Shown here: positions 23,061 to 35,600 of the stretch, piece by piece | Position numbering within the stretch: position 1 is the stretch's first letter | Layout of the letters: each line of letters starts with the position of its first letter | DNA from: Prosopocoilus inquinatus | Lineage: Eukaryota; Arthropoda; Insecta; Coleoptera; Lucanidae | Direction: 5' to 3' | Length of the DNA stretch: 64,000 bases | Assembly: GCA_036172665.1 (NCBI GenBank) | Contig: CM069871.1 | Coordinates: forward strand, 8,370,001-8,434,000 | The notes under the pieces: model-generated | The model's database searches: none | What the model was told of the DNA's origin: nothing | The model's input: only the letters and a program-made list of their open reading frames with translations | Made by a program: the position numbers and the translations under genes

Positions 23061-23990
23061 AAAATAAAACACTAAAAACAAAAGAAGATCAATGATCCAA
23101 GTTAAAAAACGAAGCAAATTTTTAAAGTAAAATCTGTAAAATATAATTTTCTTAATTTTGCCCGATTCGTTAAGAGAGAAAACAGAAGACTATCGATTGT
23201 TAAAATTTCTCTGCTAGTTCAAAAACAAAAGAAACCCCAATTTTATCTTAAAAACTCACGAAGATTAGAAGAAAATATAAAAAAATGAAAACAAAAAACT
23301 TGATTGCAAAAAATTTGATCGCAAGATAAATCCTTGTTTTCAAAAATTGACAGCAAGAAAATTCAATCGAATTAGAAAGTTTTGCGCTTGATTTGTTAAG
23401 AGAAAACAAAAGATTGTTGATTATTCAATTCGGTAAAAAAACAAAAGATTGTTAATTGTTCAAAGCAAAAGACAAACTTAACTTGGCTCAATTTTCTATG
23501 AAAAAAAGGCACGAAAAAACAAAAAAAAAAACAAGAGAAGGTCGATGATCCTCACCGATCGACGGAGAGGTTAAAAAACGGAGAAAATCTTAAAATAAAA
23601 TCTTTAAAGAACCTTCAAAAATCGACACAATTTTCGAAAATAATTTTCTAAAATTTTGCTCGATTTGTCAAAAGACAAAACACAAGATATCGATCGTTAA
23701 AATTTCTCTGTTAGTTCAGAAACAAAAGAAACCTCAATTTTATCTCAAAATAAAATTTACGAAGTGTAACAGAAAATGTAAAAAAATGAAAACAAAAATA
23801 TTTGTTCGCAAGGAAATCCTTGTTGTCAAAAATTGACAGCGAAAAATTCAATCAAATCATATAGTTTCGCTTGATTCGTTGAGAAGAAAACAAAAGACTG
23901 TCGTTATTGTTAAAAGCAAAAGTCAAATTTTACTTCATTGGAAAGTATATGAAAACAAAAGACCGTCGAAAACAAAAAAAGAAAAGTCGT
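23061..23990 (+). repeat. Diverged continuation of the 552-bp family
   Basis: Blocks from the 552-bp unit recur out of register: AACAAAAGAAGATCAATGAT near 23,077, CAAAAACAAAAGAAACCCCA near 23,220, CAAAAATTGACAGC near 23,340 and 23,825, and GAAAACAAAAGACTGTCG near 23,884. Similarity drops with distance from the homogeneous part. Confidence 0.7.
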
Positions 23991-25520
23991 AAACGCGTAA
24001 ATAGATGGCGGTAATGTCGGTCTGTTCGGAAATCGCCAAGGAAAAATAGCCACCACGATTTCAGAAACAAAAGATATAACGGTTTTCCGGCGATGACTCG
24101 TTCGAAAATCAAAAAAGAATCAAGAAAAAAAATTACCAATATATGAAAATGATGAAAAAACAATAGAAGACCGGATCGAAAATGCAATGATTGAAAAAAT
24201 AAAAAATGAAGTAAAATTTTCAGCAAAATCTTATGAAAATCTTAAAAAATCGACGATTTTAGAAAATAATCTCGAATTTCGCTTGATTGGTTAAGAAAGA
24301 AAACAAAAGGCAGATCACCTGCCGATCGTTAAAAAAGCGTCGTTACTTCAGAAACGAAAGAAAACTTACGAAGTGTATGAGAAAATTTCGATCACAGAAC
24401 AAGAATTTTTAAGTATTTCAAAAAAAGAAAATAGATTCGTTTAAAAAACAAAAGACTGTCGATTGTTAAACGTAAAAGTCACGCTTTGTTTTGTTAAAGC
24501 GTAAATAGATGGCGGCAATGTCGGTGGTCTGTTCGGAAATCGCTGATAAAAAACAGTCAAGAATTCAGAAAGAAAGCCAAAAAGAATTTTTTGATTTCAA
24601 AACAAAAAAAAATCAAAATTTTGAATGGCACAGGCACAGTTTAATAAAAGCGAGTTCACAATCGGTTCGTGCAGTTACAAACAGATGGCACTCGTGACGT
24701 ACACACGTGAAACAAATTCAGAAATAATGAAAAACCTTGCGCCGAAAGAGAAGGGGGGATATCGCGAAATAAAAATTGCGTAGAATTCGCGTATAATTAA
24801 ATTTTGAAGATAAGAAAACAATCAACAAACAAAACAAAGTTGTTAAAAAGAAAATTCAAACTTTAGTTCGTCAAAGCGTCAATAGATGGCGGCATTGTCG
24901 GTCCGTTCGGAAATCGCCGATAAAAAGAATCGCAAATTCAGAAACGGGTGCAGGAATATTTTTAATTAAAAAAAAAAATCTCGAGTTAGAATTCAAAGCG
25001 ATTTCAAATTTAGTTTGTGCGGTTGTTGAGAGATGGCGCTCGCACTCGTGACATATCGGTAAAACAAACAAATAATAATTCAAAGGAAAGAAAAAATAAA
25101 CATTGCATCGAAAGATAATCAAAAAAATTGCGCGAAACAAAACAAAAATTGCGGAATTTGTATAAGATGATGATATTTCAAAATGAGTAAATAAGTTTCT
25201 GAATGTGTAGAGAGATGGCACTGGCAATGTAATCGAAAGTTTTAGAATAACAAAGACAGGACGCTTTGAAACATCACCAAAACGTAAATGGATCACGCTG
25301 GCGCAATTGGGAAATTAGTTCGTGAAAACATGGACAGATGGCGCTAGTAATAATTCCAAAAGTTACTCAAGGAAAAAGGGAAAGTGAAGTTCAAATTATA
25401 ATAAATTCTCATTCTCAGTTCATTATTCCCATTTAAATACAATAAATATTATAAGAGTTAAAAGTAAACTGGATTTATTTCGTGAAAACGTAAATAGATA
25501 GCACTGACGCACGATTGGTC
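23991..25520 (+). repeat. Degenerate repeats carrying AGATGGCG motifs
   Basis: GTAAATAGATGGCGG, then TGTTCGGAAATCGC, recurs near 23,996, 24,501 and 24,877. Further AGATGGCG or AGATGGCAC motifs lie at 24,683, 25,031, 25,213 and 25,336, with a broken one at 25,497. Between them the sequence is A-rich with AACAAAAG-type blocks. No gene is visible. Confidence 0.7.
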
Positions 25521-25589
25521 TGCTGAAGAAAAAGGATAGTAAATTTAGAATCAAAGAAAAAAAAATACAAATACTAACTTGGAGATCAG

Positions 25590-25860
25590 AATACGTTGAG
25601 ACGAAATGTTTTTAATACAATAAAATAAAAAATAAAACGAAGAAAATAAAAACAGAAACAAAAAAGCAAAAGCGAAGTACAGTTCTGGTTACACTAAAAA
25701 CTAAGACGCCAAATTCAAACTTAGTGATCAAAATATGGTCTGAAACGAAATGTTTTTTTTTAATGTAATCAAAAAATAAAAACGAAGAAAAAGAAACTAG
25801 ATACGGTTTGGTTATACTTAAAATCATTAATAATATCATTAAAATCGGCTATATTATGTA
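25590..25860. repeat. Short local duplication, about 145 bp apart
   Basis: GAAATGTTTTTAATACAATA near 25,601 and GAAATGTTTTTTTTTAATGTA near 25,746 both lead into AAAATAAAA and ACGAAGAAAA blocks. The rest is AT-rich and non-coding. Confidence 0.6.
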
Positions 25861-25904
25861 CGTATGTTTATAAAAGGTTTTTTTTTATGTAACAGTTATA
25901 GTTA

Positions 25905-26032
25905 GGGAACGGAATTGTATATTTTGTTCGGTTAAGTACAAACGAGGCGGCAAACGTATGATGCGTGAATGGACACACTCTCGTTGCCGCCTCGTTCGAA
26001 ATAAACCGAACAAAATATATAATTCCGTCCTG
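25905..26032. mobile_element. MITE, copy 1 (pair with 27,972-28,116)
   Basis: The arms of about 48 bp pair almost fully: left GGAACGGAATTGTATATTTT, then GTTCGGTT and ACGAGGCGGCAA; right TTGCCGCCTCGTTCGAA, then AACCGAACAAAATATATAAT and TCCGTCC. TAGTTA stands directly before and after the element and may be a target-site duplication. It is non-coding. Confidence 0.85.
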
Positions 26033-26430
26033 TAGTTATAATAATAGATGAAAAGTCTCTTGTTTTGACATTTCGGAGAGCCAAACGAGAATCCGCATTC
26101 GAAGCGCGCACGTCATGATCTGCAAATTAGCTCATATATTCCTGAAGCTATATTTATAGCGGCGGAATATCTCGTAGCGACCGCCGCATAAATCCGCGCT
26201 AGATCATAGGTGGCGCTTCTGTTGATGTGCACCATTTGATGTCGTCACAGCCAATTTACGAAAGACATTTCCAGCAGCGTCTTACATCAAACGCTCCTCG
26301 AATTTCCCATCCAAGGTTTTTTTTTTTTTTTGAGTCGCCGACTCTGTAATTAGTTTGCAGTTAGGTACTTGGTTGGTTTTTGTTAGGACTGCCCTAATTG
26401 TTGGAAGGTCGTAATTGGCAGGTGTGATGG

Positions 26431-26466
<36 letters not shown>

Positions 26467-26915
26467 AAAGGGCAGATGTTCGCATTAGAATTTCTAAAAT
26501 AACTAATAATTTGCCCTACTTTTAAATACTGCGTAATTCTTTAGGTACTTGTTTAACCTCGCATCGTAATTTTAGTTTTACGTCAATTGCTTTTAAATGC
26601 CGCGGTGGAAAACAAGCGGACCGGCAGGGGGGAACGTTGATTCCATCACAGTCTTGAAATTGATTTGTTTATCTCATTGAAGTATTTTATGAATTTTCCT
26701 TGAACTGGTACGGTTATTACAAAAACAGCAACATTTTTTTTGTGTTATTTAAACGTACCTTTAAGGTGTTTCCGTGGCGCCATCTTTTCGTTTGCATCTA
26801 CATCTTGATTGCTTCATTGAATTGTAAGATCCTCTTTTGATGCGAGGAATGAAACCCTTCGCTGACAATTATTTTCAATATTTCCTTTTCATTCGATCTA
26901 CGTACGTCTTATATA
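26033..26915. other. Non-coding, with a CT microsatellite
   Basis: (CT)n lies at 26,434-26,462. A perfect small palindrome GAGTCGCCGACTC follows a poly-T run near 26,332. AGGTGGCGC lies at 26,208 and TGGCGCCATCTT near 26,775. No gene is recognised. Confidence 0.5.
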
Positions 26916-27328
26916 CAGTGTGTCCCAGGATTGATGTTACGAGTTATGACTGACTAAAAATTTTGAATTGTATTTTAAGATCATGGGATTAAATTATTGT
27001 AGAACAATGTTGTTGGACGTTTTGTGAATAAATACATTTGATTTTGTTTAATAATATAAAAAATGACTTATTTAATTAATAATTTCTCATTCTGAACAAC
27101 TTTTCTTAGCAACCTTTTGCCACATCATGAACAAACAGAACGGGTACTTTACCTGAGAAGAAAATAGGTTTTGCTTCATTGTCAAGCCTGATTTGTTTCT
27201 CGAAAACTGAAAATATTTTTAAAATTTTATTCACACCGAGCAAAACTTAATCCCATAATCTGAAAGTAAAATTAAAAAATTTTTAGTGCGTCGCACTTCT
27301 TTTAATTCATCAATCCTGGGACACACTG
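26916..27328. mobile_element. MITE of about 413 bp with CAGTGTGTCCCAGG ends
   Basis: The left end reads CAGTGTGTCCCAGGATTGAT and the right end is its exact complement (ATCAATCCTGGGACACACTG). Beyond the first 21 bases the arms still pair loosely through CTAAAAATTTT and ATGGGATTAA blocks to about 90 bp in. The centre has no coding frame. This type of CAGGGTG/GTGTCCC end is common in insect DNA elements; the family is not determined. Confidence 0.85.
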
Positions 27329-27414
27329 TGGGTATAATTCAATCGTTTCTCGTAGGCTTAACGATACAATATTTAAAAATAAATTTGTACAAACATTAAC
27401 AGAAAATTGCCAGA

Positions 27415-27680
27415 ATTTTTTGATTTGAGATTCGAACTCGAAACCCTCTGGTTAATGTCAACTGCTTTACATATTAAAGCTTTTACGAATTACCCTGTAT
27501 AGTAAAAGTGATTTAATATTAAATATTGTTAAGTATACTTAGTAGTTAGTGTGCGTTAATAGTTTAATAAATATTTAGAAGCAGTTAATAAAAAAATGGC
27601 GGCAGAATTTTTTTTTGCCGTAAATGCATGTAACCAGAGAGACTCGAGTTCGAATCTCTTTCGAATGGCAAAACACATTT
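27415..27680. mobile_element. Two inverted tRNA-like (box B) fragments
   Basis: On the minus strand near 27,420-27,470 the sequence reads AACCAGAGGGTTTCGAGTTC, then GAATCTC. On the plus strand near 27,632-27,662 it reads AACCAGAGAGACTCGAGTTC, then GAATCTC. Both contain GAGTTCGAATCTC, a T-arm/box-B-like block. No box A, poly-A tail or foldable tRNA is evident, so these look like truncated SINE pieces in opposite orientation. Confidence 0.5.
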
Positions 27681-27689
27681 TCTGCAAAT

Positions 27690-27970
27690 AATTTATTTAT
27701 ATATTAATTTATACTAACCACGCGTTTAATAGGTAGTCATAAAATAATTACAAAGTGATTAGATTTTAATCCAGAACAAAAAATTAAAAATAGTTTTCAT
27801 GTAAAGCATAAAAAATAATTAAAGAATAGGACGAGGGACAAACAAAGAGCAAGGAGGTGCAAATTAAAAAAAAAAAGTAAAAAATTACATCAATTTAAAC
27901 GTCGTTTCGTGAACGCTCGACAAAATTCGTGTCGACGAAAATCGACAGATAAATCAAGTTGGTGATAACC
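27690..27970. other. AT-rich non-coding spacer
   Basis: Nothing recognised beyond A runs near 27,867. Confidence 0.4.
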
Positions 27971-27971
27971 A

Positions 27972-28116
27972 TGGAACGGAATCGTCTATTTTGTTCGAGG
28001 AAATACAAACGAGGCGGCAAACGTATAACGCTGCAGCGACGCGAGACATCGATGCATACACGCTGGTTTGCCGCATCTTTCGAAATAAACCGAACAAAAT
28101 ATATCATTACGTCCTG
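27972..28116. mobile_element. MITE, copy 2 (pair with 25,905-26,032)
   Basis: The left arm reads GGAACGGAATCGTCTATTTT, then GTTCGAG and ACGAGGCGGCAAACGTAT. The right arm reads TTTGCCGCATCTTTCGAA, then AACCGAACAAAATATATC and GTCC. The loop is longer than in copy 1 (ACGCTGCAGCGACGCGAGAC and onward). Arm pairing is weaker, so this copy is older or less constrained. No target-site duplication is obvious. The 113-, 82- and 77-codon frames over it are by-products. Confidence 0.85.
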
Positions 28117-28399
28117 CTTGAAGGTCATAGAGACTATTTGGCAAAGATCAAACGAGCCGGCGTCTTCTCTGATATACTTTGTGGTACAAATGCAGAAAGA
28201 TTTATTAATTTTTTTGTTTATTCGTTTATTTTTGTTTGATAAATTGTGTTTTTTTTTTGCTGTATTTTTGCAGGTTTCTCATCGTCAATTAATTAATTAA
28301 TACAAACTCTTCAATCGCAAACAAATAATGAAACTGCCGAACAAAAATCATATCTACTGCTTCATCTTACTTTTTGATTTTAAATGTCTGTTATAAATA

Positions 28400-28720
28400 T
28401 TTTGCCAGAGAGGGGGGGGGGGGTCAATTCTAGCGTTGACGGCATATACGCATTCATTTATTCTTATTTTTCTTAATTTAATTTATTGAGTTTTTTATTT
28501 TTAAATATGTTTTTTACGTTGACTTATTTGACGTATTTTCGGAAATTCATTAATTGAAACAATAATAAAGTTGGGAGGGGGGGGGGGCGCGTCAATTCTA
28601 TGGCCGGAAGCTTATTCTAAAATTTAGTTTAATTTAATTTAACGAGTTTTTTTTTAATATTTTTTTTACGTTGAACTTCATGTATTTTCAGAAATTCGTT
28701 AATTGCCTTGTTTGTTTTTA
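28400..28720 (+). repeat. Tandem pair with poly-G tracts
   Basis: G tracts of about 12-13 bases at about 28,411 and 28,577 are each followed by GTCAATTCTA, then TTTAATTTAATTTA and TTTTTTACGTTGA, giving a period of about 165. They could form guanine-rich secondary structures; otherwise non-coding. Confidence 0.75.
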
Positions 28721-28728
28721 TTTTTCGT

Positions 28729-28840
28729 AAAGATTTTTTTTACAGTAGAGCATGTTTTAAGCACAGTAAAAAAATCTTTATTCGTCTTGCATAAATTCAG
28801 AGAGGCAGTGGCGTATCCAGATTTTATTTTAAGAGCGCGG
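28729..28840. repeat. Small hairpin and a CAGTGGCGTA edge
   Basis: AAAGATTTTTTTTACAGTA and CAGTAAAAAAATCTTT face each other around a loop of about 20 bases near 28,730-28,780. GGCAGTGGCGTATCCAG at about 28,805 resembles a common transposon end of the CAGTGGCGTA type; its partner end is not seen. Confidence 0.45.
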
Positions 28841-28864
28841 AAGCGAATTTTAATGTTTTAATTA

Positions 28865-29130
28865 AAGAAAAATTCTATATATATATATATAAAATTCTAT
28901 ATATAATCACTTCAAAAGTACAATAAATTCATATGGTAACCAACTTTAACAGCGATTAAATTCAAATAGGTTCAGTACTGACCTTCACAAGGTCGTAAAA
29001 CGTTCACTCAAGTTTCCTAAATTAAGTTTGACTTAATAGCCACGAGAAAAACGTTAGGGTAATACAAAAAAATTTCTGAAAATACGTGAAAATTTAATAA
29101 TTAATAATTAAATATAATTAATAATAATAA
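28865..29130. other. AT-rich spacer with TA repeats
   Basis: (TA)n lies near 28,877-28,890 and ATTAATAATTAA-type repeats near 29,095-29,135. No gene. Confidence 0.5.
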
Positions 29131-29139
29131 TTAAATATT

Positions 29140-31060
29140 TAAAACCGCGCAAGGGAGTGCCGATGGGTCGAGAATTTTCCACTATTTCATGGCGGGAGTA
29201 TTTTAAAACGAATGCAAAGAAAGCGTTTGAATGCAAATCCCTTACGCAGCGAAAACCAAAGTACAGAACAAAGTCAGAACAAGTTGAAATAGATGTGAAT
29301 ACATGAATATATGAGCAGCGTAAGCCATCGGTGGGTCACCAGAGAACGACAAGGCTGTTATTTCCACATCCGTAAACGATTTATAAGCATTTTCTTTCAT
29401 TGTTGAACAAAAATATAAAAACTAGTTTTAGTAGTTAATAATGAATAAATTACGAAGTATGAATTGCCAGGTTTTCGCTTCGCACAAATAAAGTTGAGTC
29501 GGCACTGGCGAAAAGGGGCCCAAGGCCCGTACTAACCCCATCCAGGTCCTGAGGATCTCGCTAAACGACTAACTCTCCGAAGCGCGTTGCAAATTAATAA
29601 CCCCTCCAAATATTCGAAAGGAGGATTTGCACGAATCAAAAAAAAAAAAAACATCGTGACATCAGCAGGGACCAACCGCATTTCAAGTGACTCAAGAAAC
29701 CCAATGGCGTTGAAGGTTGAGAGTGAGTGAAACTAATTTAATGTCTCCGTCGAAATATTTTAACTCGCAAGAAAACTGTAATTCACATGGACTAGACTAA
29801 CAGAAAAAAAAAGACGGTGGCGGAAATTTTATGACTGAATATTTCTCACGAAACAGATGAAATACGTTTGCACTCGTTTATGCAAACCTATCTAAAAATA
29901 GAATCTCCGAATGATATTGTTTATTTAAAACCGCGCAAGGGAGTGCCGATGCGTCGAGAATTTTGCACTATTTTATGGCCGGAATATTTTAAAACGAATG
30001 CAAAGAAAGCGTTTGGATGAAAATTCCTTACGCAGCGAAAACCAAAGTACAGAACAAAGTCAGAACAAGTTGAAATTGATGTGAATACATGAATATATGA
30101 GCAGCGTAAGGCATCGGTGGGTCACCAGAGAACGACGAGGCTGTTATTTCCACATCCGTAAACGATTTATAAGGATTTGCTTTCATTGTTGAACAAAAAT
30201 ATAAAAACTAGTTTTAGTAGTTAATAATGAATAAATTACGAAGTATGAATTGCCAGGTTTTCGCTTCGCACAAAAAAAAGTTGGGTCGGCACTGGCGAAA
30301 AGGGGCCCAAAGCCCGTACAAACACCATCCAGGTCCTGGGAATCTCGCTAAATAACTGATTCTCCGAAGCGCGTTGCAAATTAATAACGCCTCCAAATAT
30401 TCGAAAGGAGGATTTGCACGAATCAAAAAAAAAAACATCGTGACATCAGCAGGGACCAATCGTATTTCAAGAGACGTCAAGAAACCCAAGGGCGTTAAAA
30501 GGTTGAGAATGAGTGAAACTAATTTAATGTCTCCGTCGAAATATTTTAACTCGCAAGAAAACTGTAATTCACATGGACTAGACTAATAGAAAACAAGACG
30601 ATGGAGGAACTTTTATGACTGAATATTTCTCACGAAACAGATGAAATGCGTTTGCACTCGTTTATGCAAACCTATCTAAAAATAGAATCTCCGAATGATA
30701 TTGTTTATTTAAAACCGCGCAAGGGAGTGCCGATGCGTCGAGAATTTTGCACTATTTTATGGCCGGAGTATTTTAAAACGAATGCAAAGAAAGCGTTTGG
30801 ATGAAAATTCCTTACGCAGCGAAAACCAAAGTACAGAACAAAGTCAGAACAAGTTGAAATTGATGCGAATACATGAATATACGAGCAGCGTAAGGCATCG
30901 GTGGGTCACCAGAGAACGACGAGGCTGTTATTTCCGCATCGTGTAAACGATTTATAATCAGCTTCCTTCATTGTTGAACAAAAATATAAAAACTAGTTTT
31001 AGTAGTTAATAATGAATAAATTACGAAGTATGAATTGTCAGGTTTTCGCTTCGCACAAAA
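29140..31060 (+). repeat. 785-bp tandem array, about 2.4 copies
   Basis: GAGAATTTTGCACTATTTTA occurs at 29,170 (variant), 29,956 and 30,740, a period of about 785. Units contain AACCGCGCAAGGGAGTGCCG, AAAAGGGGCCCAAGGCCCGT, TCGAAAGGAGGATTTGCACG and ATCGTGACATCAGCAGGGAC. The first 75 bases or so of the core match the 487-bp array: GTGCC, CGAGAATTTT, ATGGCCGGAGTATTTTAAAA and CGAA-GCA. Frames over the units (for example the 91-codon minus-strand one at 30,214) are not preserved between copies. Confidence 0.92.
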
Positions 31061-32600
31061 AAGAAAATTCCAAATGCAATTTGCTAGATACGTAAACAGC
31101 ATTAATTTTATTATTACACAACAATTATCTCCGGCGATATCAATTTTAACACACCACACCAAACAGATTAAATTGTATTACGTATTAGCGCGATGTTGTT
31201 TTATTTATAAACCAAATAATATTGACATCCACAAGCCCGAAGGCCCCCTGTGTTTAGTTGAAATTCGCCGGATAACCGATTAATGTTTATGCAAATCTGT
31301 ATTTGTGCAGTAGCAGATAATAATTAATTATTATGTTTTTTCTTTGTTTTTGCATTATCGCCGTGCTAAGTCAAGCAGAAATTTTTAAGTGTCATGTTTA
31401 TCCATCCGTCCGGTCCGGTCGCCGCGGTAATTAAACAAAATAACTCGGATTTCGGTGTTAAACAAAATACTTGCGGATTACGTAAGTGCCAAAAAGTTAT
31501 ACATACGACCTTGGGTGTACGTACTCACGTTGCGTAACGAACGAACTGAACTGTTGCAAAAATACGTGCAGGAAAATTAATCGGTTCTGGCAAATCGAAA
31601 GTAAAATAAACTAAAGAAAGGAAGAAAGCAAACATTGAACTGGTATGTTCTGTCTTTTGGAGTAAAGTCCTTGCAGTCTCTCCTTTCTGATCAAAAATTC
31701 TTTTTCGTTGATATCCTTCTGTATGATGTGGTTAGTTTATGCCATGGTTCGCAGTGCACCCTGTATAATAAATTTCCATTAAAAATCGAACGTATCAAAA
31801 AATTAAAAAATGGGGTGAAGATTTATATACATATTTGCTTCTTCTGCTTTAGTAATCTTAAATAAATTAATTCCTTGCAGATTTCTTAGAATAATAACAA
31901 CAGTATGTACCTAATTCAATTGTGTTTTTGTTTGTACCAAAATTTTGCAATGTCCTTGTTTTCTCCATTATCATGTTTGTTTATATATGCGCACAGGTTT
32001 TTGCAAAACATTTTCAGAGCAGATACGAAAACCGCAAATTCGTTATCGCAAAAGTCCTCAAAGTCTCGAAGCGGCAATTAAATTTTATCTCTCGTTGAAT
32101 AACTGCGTAATTTTAGAACGCAATACGAAGTGTGTTAAGCCAAGCAAGTGGTAAACAAAATTAACAAATTGTTATGTATTGGTAGGGTCAGGATTATTCA
32201 GACTTGTTTATCCATTGTATAACAAATGGCATGTTTTCAAGTACGTGTTGCAATCGGTGAGCACGTCTCACACCGCACAAAACGCTCGCCCCGACCAATC
32301 GGCGTGCACCGCTTATTTTAACTTGTTTTTCCGCTGCCTGTTCGATTGCTATTTTAATTAATACGCAAACAACTACTAATAATAATATACGTAGCGTATA
32401 TTTTTGTATATTATTTTGCTATTTTTAACGTGAGTAATGGCCAGCGGAAATCGTTGTAAACACACCTCTCTTACCTTGGCCGATCGGTTTGTTTCTTTTT
32501 TGCGTAAATAGAAAAAAAGCAAAACATGGAAAATTTTTTTGTTATTCATTATTTTTTTGAACCTGAAAACAAATTATTATAATAGTAATAGTGAGTTAAC
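31061..32600. other. Unique non-coding stretch
   Basis: No gene recognised. AGTGCACCCTGTATAAT near 31,753 is a probable transposon edge. Near 32,265-32,320 there is a more GC-rich patch with CGACCAATCGGCG, which includes a CCAAT pentamer, but no linked start or transcript. Small frames of 60-82 codons have no recognisable content. Confidence 0.45.
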
Positions 32601-35600
32601 GGATGCAATTTAAAGAAAACCACCTGTGCAAGACTCTTTGGACATAAAATGCGATTGGTCCTTCGATTGTAAATTATTTAAATTTTAAATTTCTGGGAAA
32701 ACGCAAATTCCAAAGCGGAACATATCTTTTGTTTTCCAGGTCTTTTCTCCTCTCTTCCTCTCTTTTGGAACTGAATTTGCCCTTTAATAAACTCATGGGT
32801 CTTTTTTTTTCTTTTTCTAGAAAGTGCAAATCGTTTTCGAGCTTCTTCTTTGGAGGTCGCGTCATTTGGCGGCGGCATTGCTTCGAATATCACCATCGTC
32901 ATGGAGATTTGTGTTGGTTTTGGATGTAATTTAAAGAAAATCATTGCCTTGCCTGTGCAAGACTCTTTGGACATAAAATGCGATTGGTCCTTCGATTGTA
33001 AATTAGAAGAGAAATCTGATTCGCTTGATGTAATTGATTGGCGATGAGTTTTGGGCTGATTTTTTCCCCATTTTCTTCTATTCTGGTCTTTTGTTAAAAC
33101 AGCTTTCCTTTTAGTTTGGTGTCTTGCTTCCTGGTCCTTACTTTCTTGGAAATCGAAAAGAAAATTCCGTCTACTCTCTGCATCTCAGTTTCTTGGTTTC
33201 TCCATTTCTCCACGTCTTAGTTTCTTCTTCTTGATGAGTTCTGTTTGGTATTTCCTAATTAATCCCTCGTCATTTAATCTTCTGGAAAGTGCAAAATCCA
33301 AACCAATCCATCCCTTCTTCCGAAACTTTTAATTTTCCACATCTTTTCTTGTTTCTCTACTTCTCAGCGGCTTAGTTTTTTTCTTTTTGAAGAATTCTGT
33401 TTGGTATTTCCTAATTAATCATTCGTCAGTTAAGCTTCTGGAAAGTACAAAATCCAAACCAATCCACCCCTTCTTTCGAAACTTTAAATTTTCCACGTCT
33501 TTTCTTGTTTTTCCAGTTTCTCTGTTTCTTCGCGGCTTAGTTTTCTTTTCTTTTTGAAGAATTCTGTTCGGTATTTTCTTATTAATCACTCGCCATTTAA
33601 TCTTCATTTTCTGGGAAAACGCAAATTCTAAACTGGTCCATATTTTTGTTTTCCAGGTCTTTTCTCCTCTCTTCATCTCTTTTGGAACTGAATTTGCCCT
33701 TTAATAAATTCTAGGGTCTTCTTTTTCTTTTCTTTTTCTAGAAAGTGCAAATCGTTTTCGAGCTTCTTCTATGGAGGTCGCGTCATTTGGCGGCGGCATT
33801 GCGTTGAATATCACCATCTTCATGGAGATTTGTGTTGTTTTTGGATGCAATTTAAAGAAAATCATTGCCTTGCCTGTGCAAGACTCTTTGGACATAAAAT
33901 TCGATTGGTCCTTCGATTGTAAATTAGGAGAGAAATCCGATTCGCTTGATGTAATTAACTGACAATGAGTTTTGGGCTGATTTCTTCCCCATTTTCTTTA
34001 ATTCTGCTCTTTTTTTTAAAACAGCTTTCCTTTTAGTTTGGTCTCTTGCTTCCTGGTCCTTATTTTCTTGGGAATCGAAAAGAAAATTCCGTCTACTCTC
34101 TGCATTTTAGTTTCTTGGTTTCTCTACTTCTCTGCGTCTTAGTTTCTTCTTCTTGATGAGTTCTGTTTGGTATTTCCTAATTAATCATTCGCCATATAAT
34201 CTTCATTTTCTGGGAAAACGCAAATTCCAAACCGACTCATATCTTTTATTTTCCAGGTCTTGTCTCCTCTCTTCTTCTCTTTGTGGAACTGAATTTGCCC
34301 TTTAATAAACTCTTGGGTCTTCTTTTTTTTCTTTTTCTAGAAAGTGCAAATCGTTTTCGAGCTTCTTCTTTGGAGGTCGCGTCATTTGGCGGCGGCATTG
34401 CTTCGAATATCACCATCGCCATGGAGATTTGTGTTGTTTTTGGATGCAATTTAAAGAAAATCATTGCCTTGCTTGCGCAAGACTCTTTGGACATAAAATG
34501 CGATTGGTCTTTCGATTGTAAATTAGGAGAGAAATCCGATTCGCTTGATATAATTGACTGGCGATGAGTTTTGGGCTCATTTCTTCCCCATTTTCTTCTA
34601 TTCTGCTCTTTTATTAAAAAAGCTTTCCTTTTAGTTTGGTCTCTTGCTTCCTGGTCCTTATTTTCTTGGAAATCGGAAAGAAAATTCCGTCTACTCTCCG
34701 CATCTTAGTTTCTTGGTTTCTCTACTTCTCCGCGTCGTAGTTTCTTCTTCTTTTCTCTTCTTTTCTTCTCTTTGTGGAACTGAATTTGCCCTTTAATAAA
34801 CTCTTGGGTCTTCTTTTTCATTTCTTTTTCTAGAAAGTGCAAACCGTTTTTGAGCTTCTTCTTTGGAGGTCGTGTCATTTTCGACATCACCATAGTTATG
34901 GACATTTGTGTTGTTTTTGGATGCAATTTAAAGGAGTTCATTGCCTTGCCTGTGCAAGAGTCTTTGGACATAAAATGTCATTGATCCTTCGATAAATTAA
35001 GAGAGAAGCCCGATTCGTTTCATGTAATTGACTGGTGATGAGTTTTGGGCTGATTTCTTGCCTGCTTCCTTCTATTCTGCTCTTTTGTTAAAACAGCTTT
35101 CCTCTTAGTTTGGTCTCTTGATCCTGGTCCTTATTTTCTTGGAAAGCGAAAAGAAAATTCCGTCTCCTCTCCGCATCTTAGTTTCTTGGTTCCTCTACTT
35201 CTACGCGTTGTAGTTTTTTCTTCTTGATGACTTCTGTTTGGTATTTCCTAATTAATCACTCGTCATTTAGTCTTCTGAAAAGTACAAATTCCAAACAAAT
35301 CCATCCCTTCTTCCGAAACTTTAAATTTTCCACGTCTTTTCTTGTTTTCCCAGTTTCTTTACTTCTCCGCGGCTTAGTTCTTTTTTTCCTTTTGAAGAAT
35401 TCAGTTTGGTATTTCCTAATTAATCACTCGCCATTTAATCTTCATTTTCTGGGAAAACGCAAATTCCAAAGCGGAACATATCTTTTGTTTTCCAGGTCTT
35501 TTCTCCTCTCTTCTTCTCTTTTGGAACTGAATTTGCCCTTTAATAAATTCTAGGGTCTTCTTTTTCTTTTCTCTTTCTAGAAAGTGCAAATCGCTTTCGA

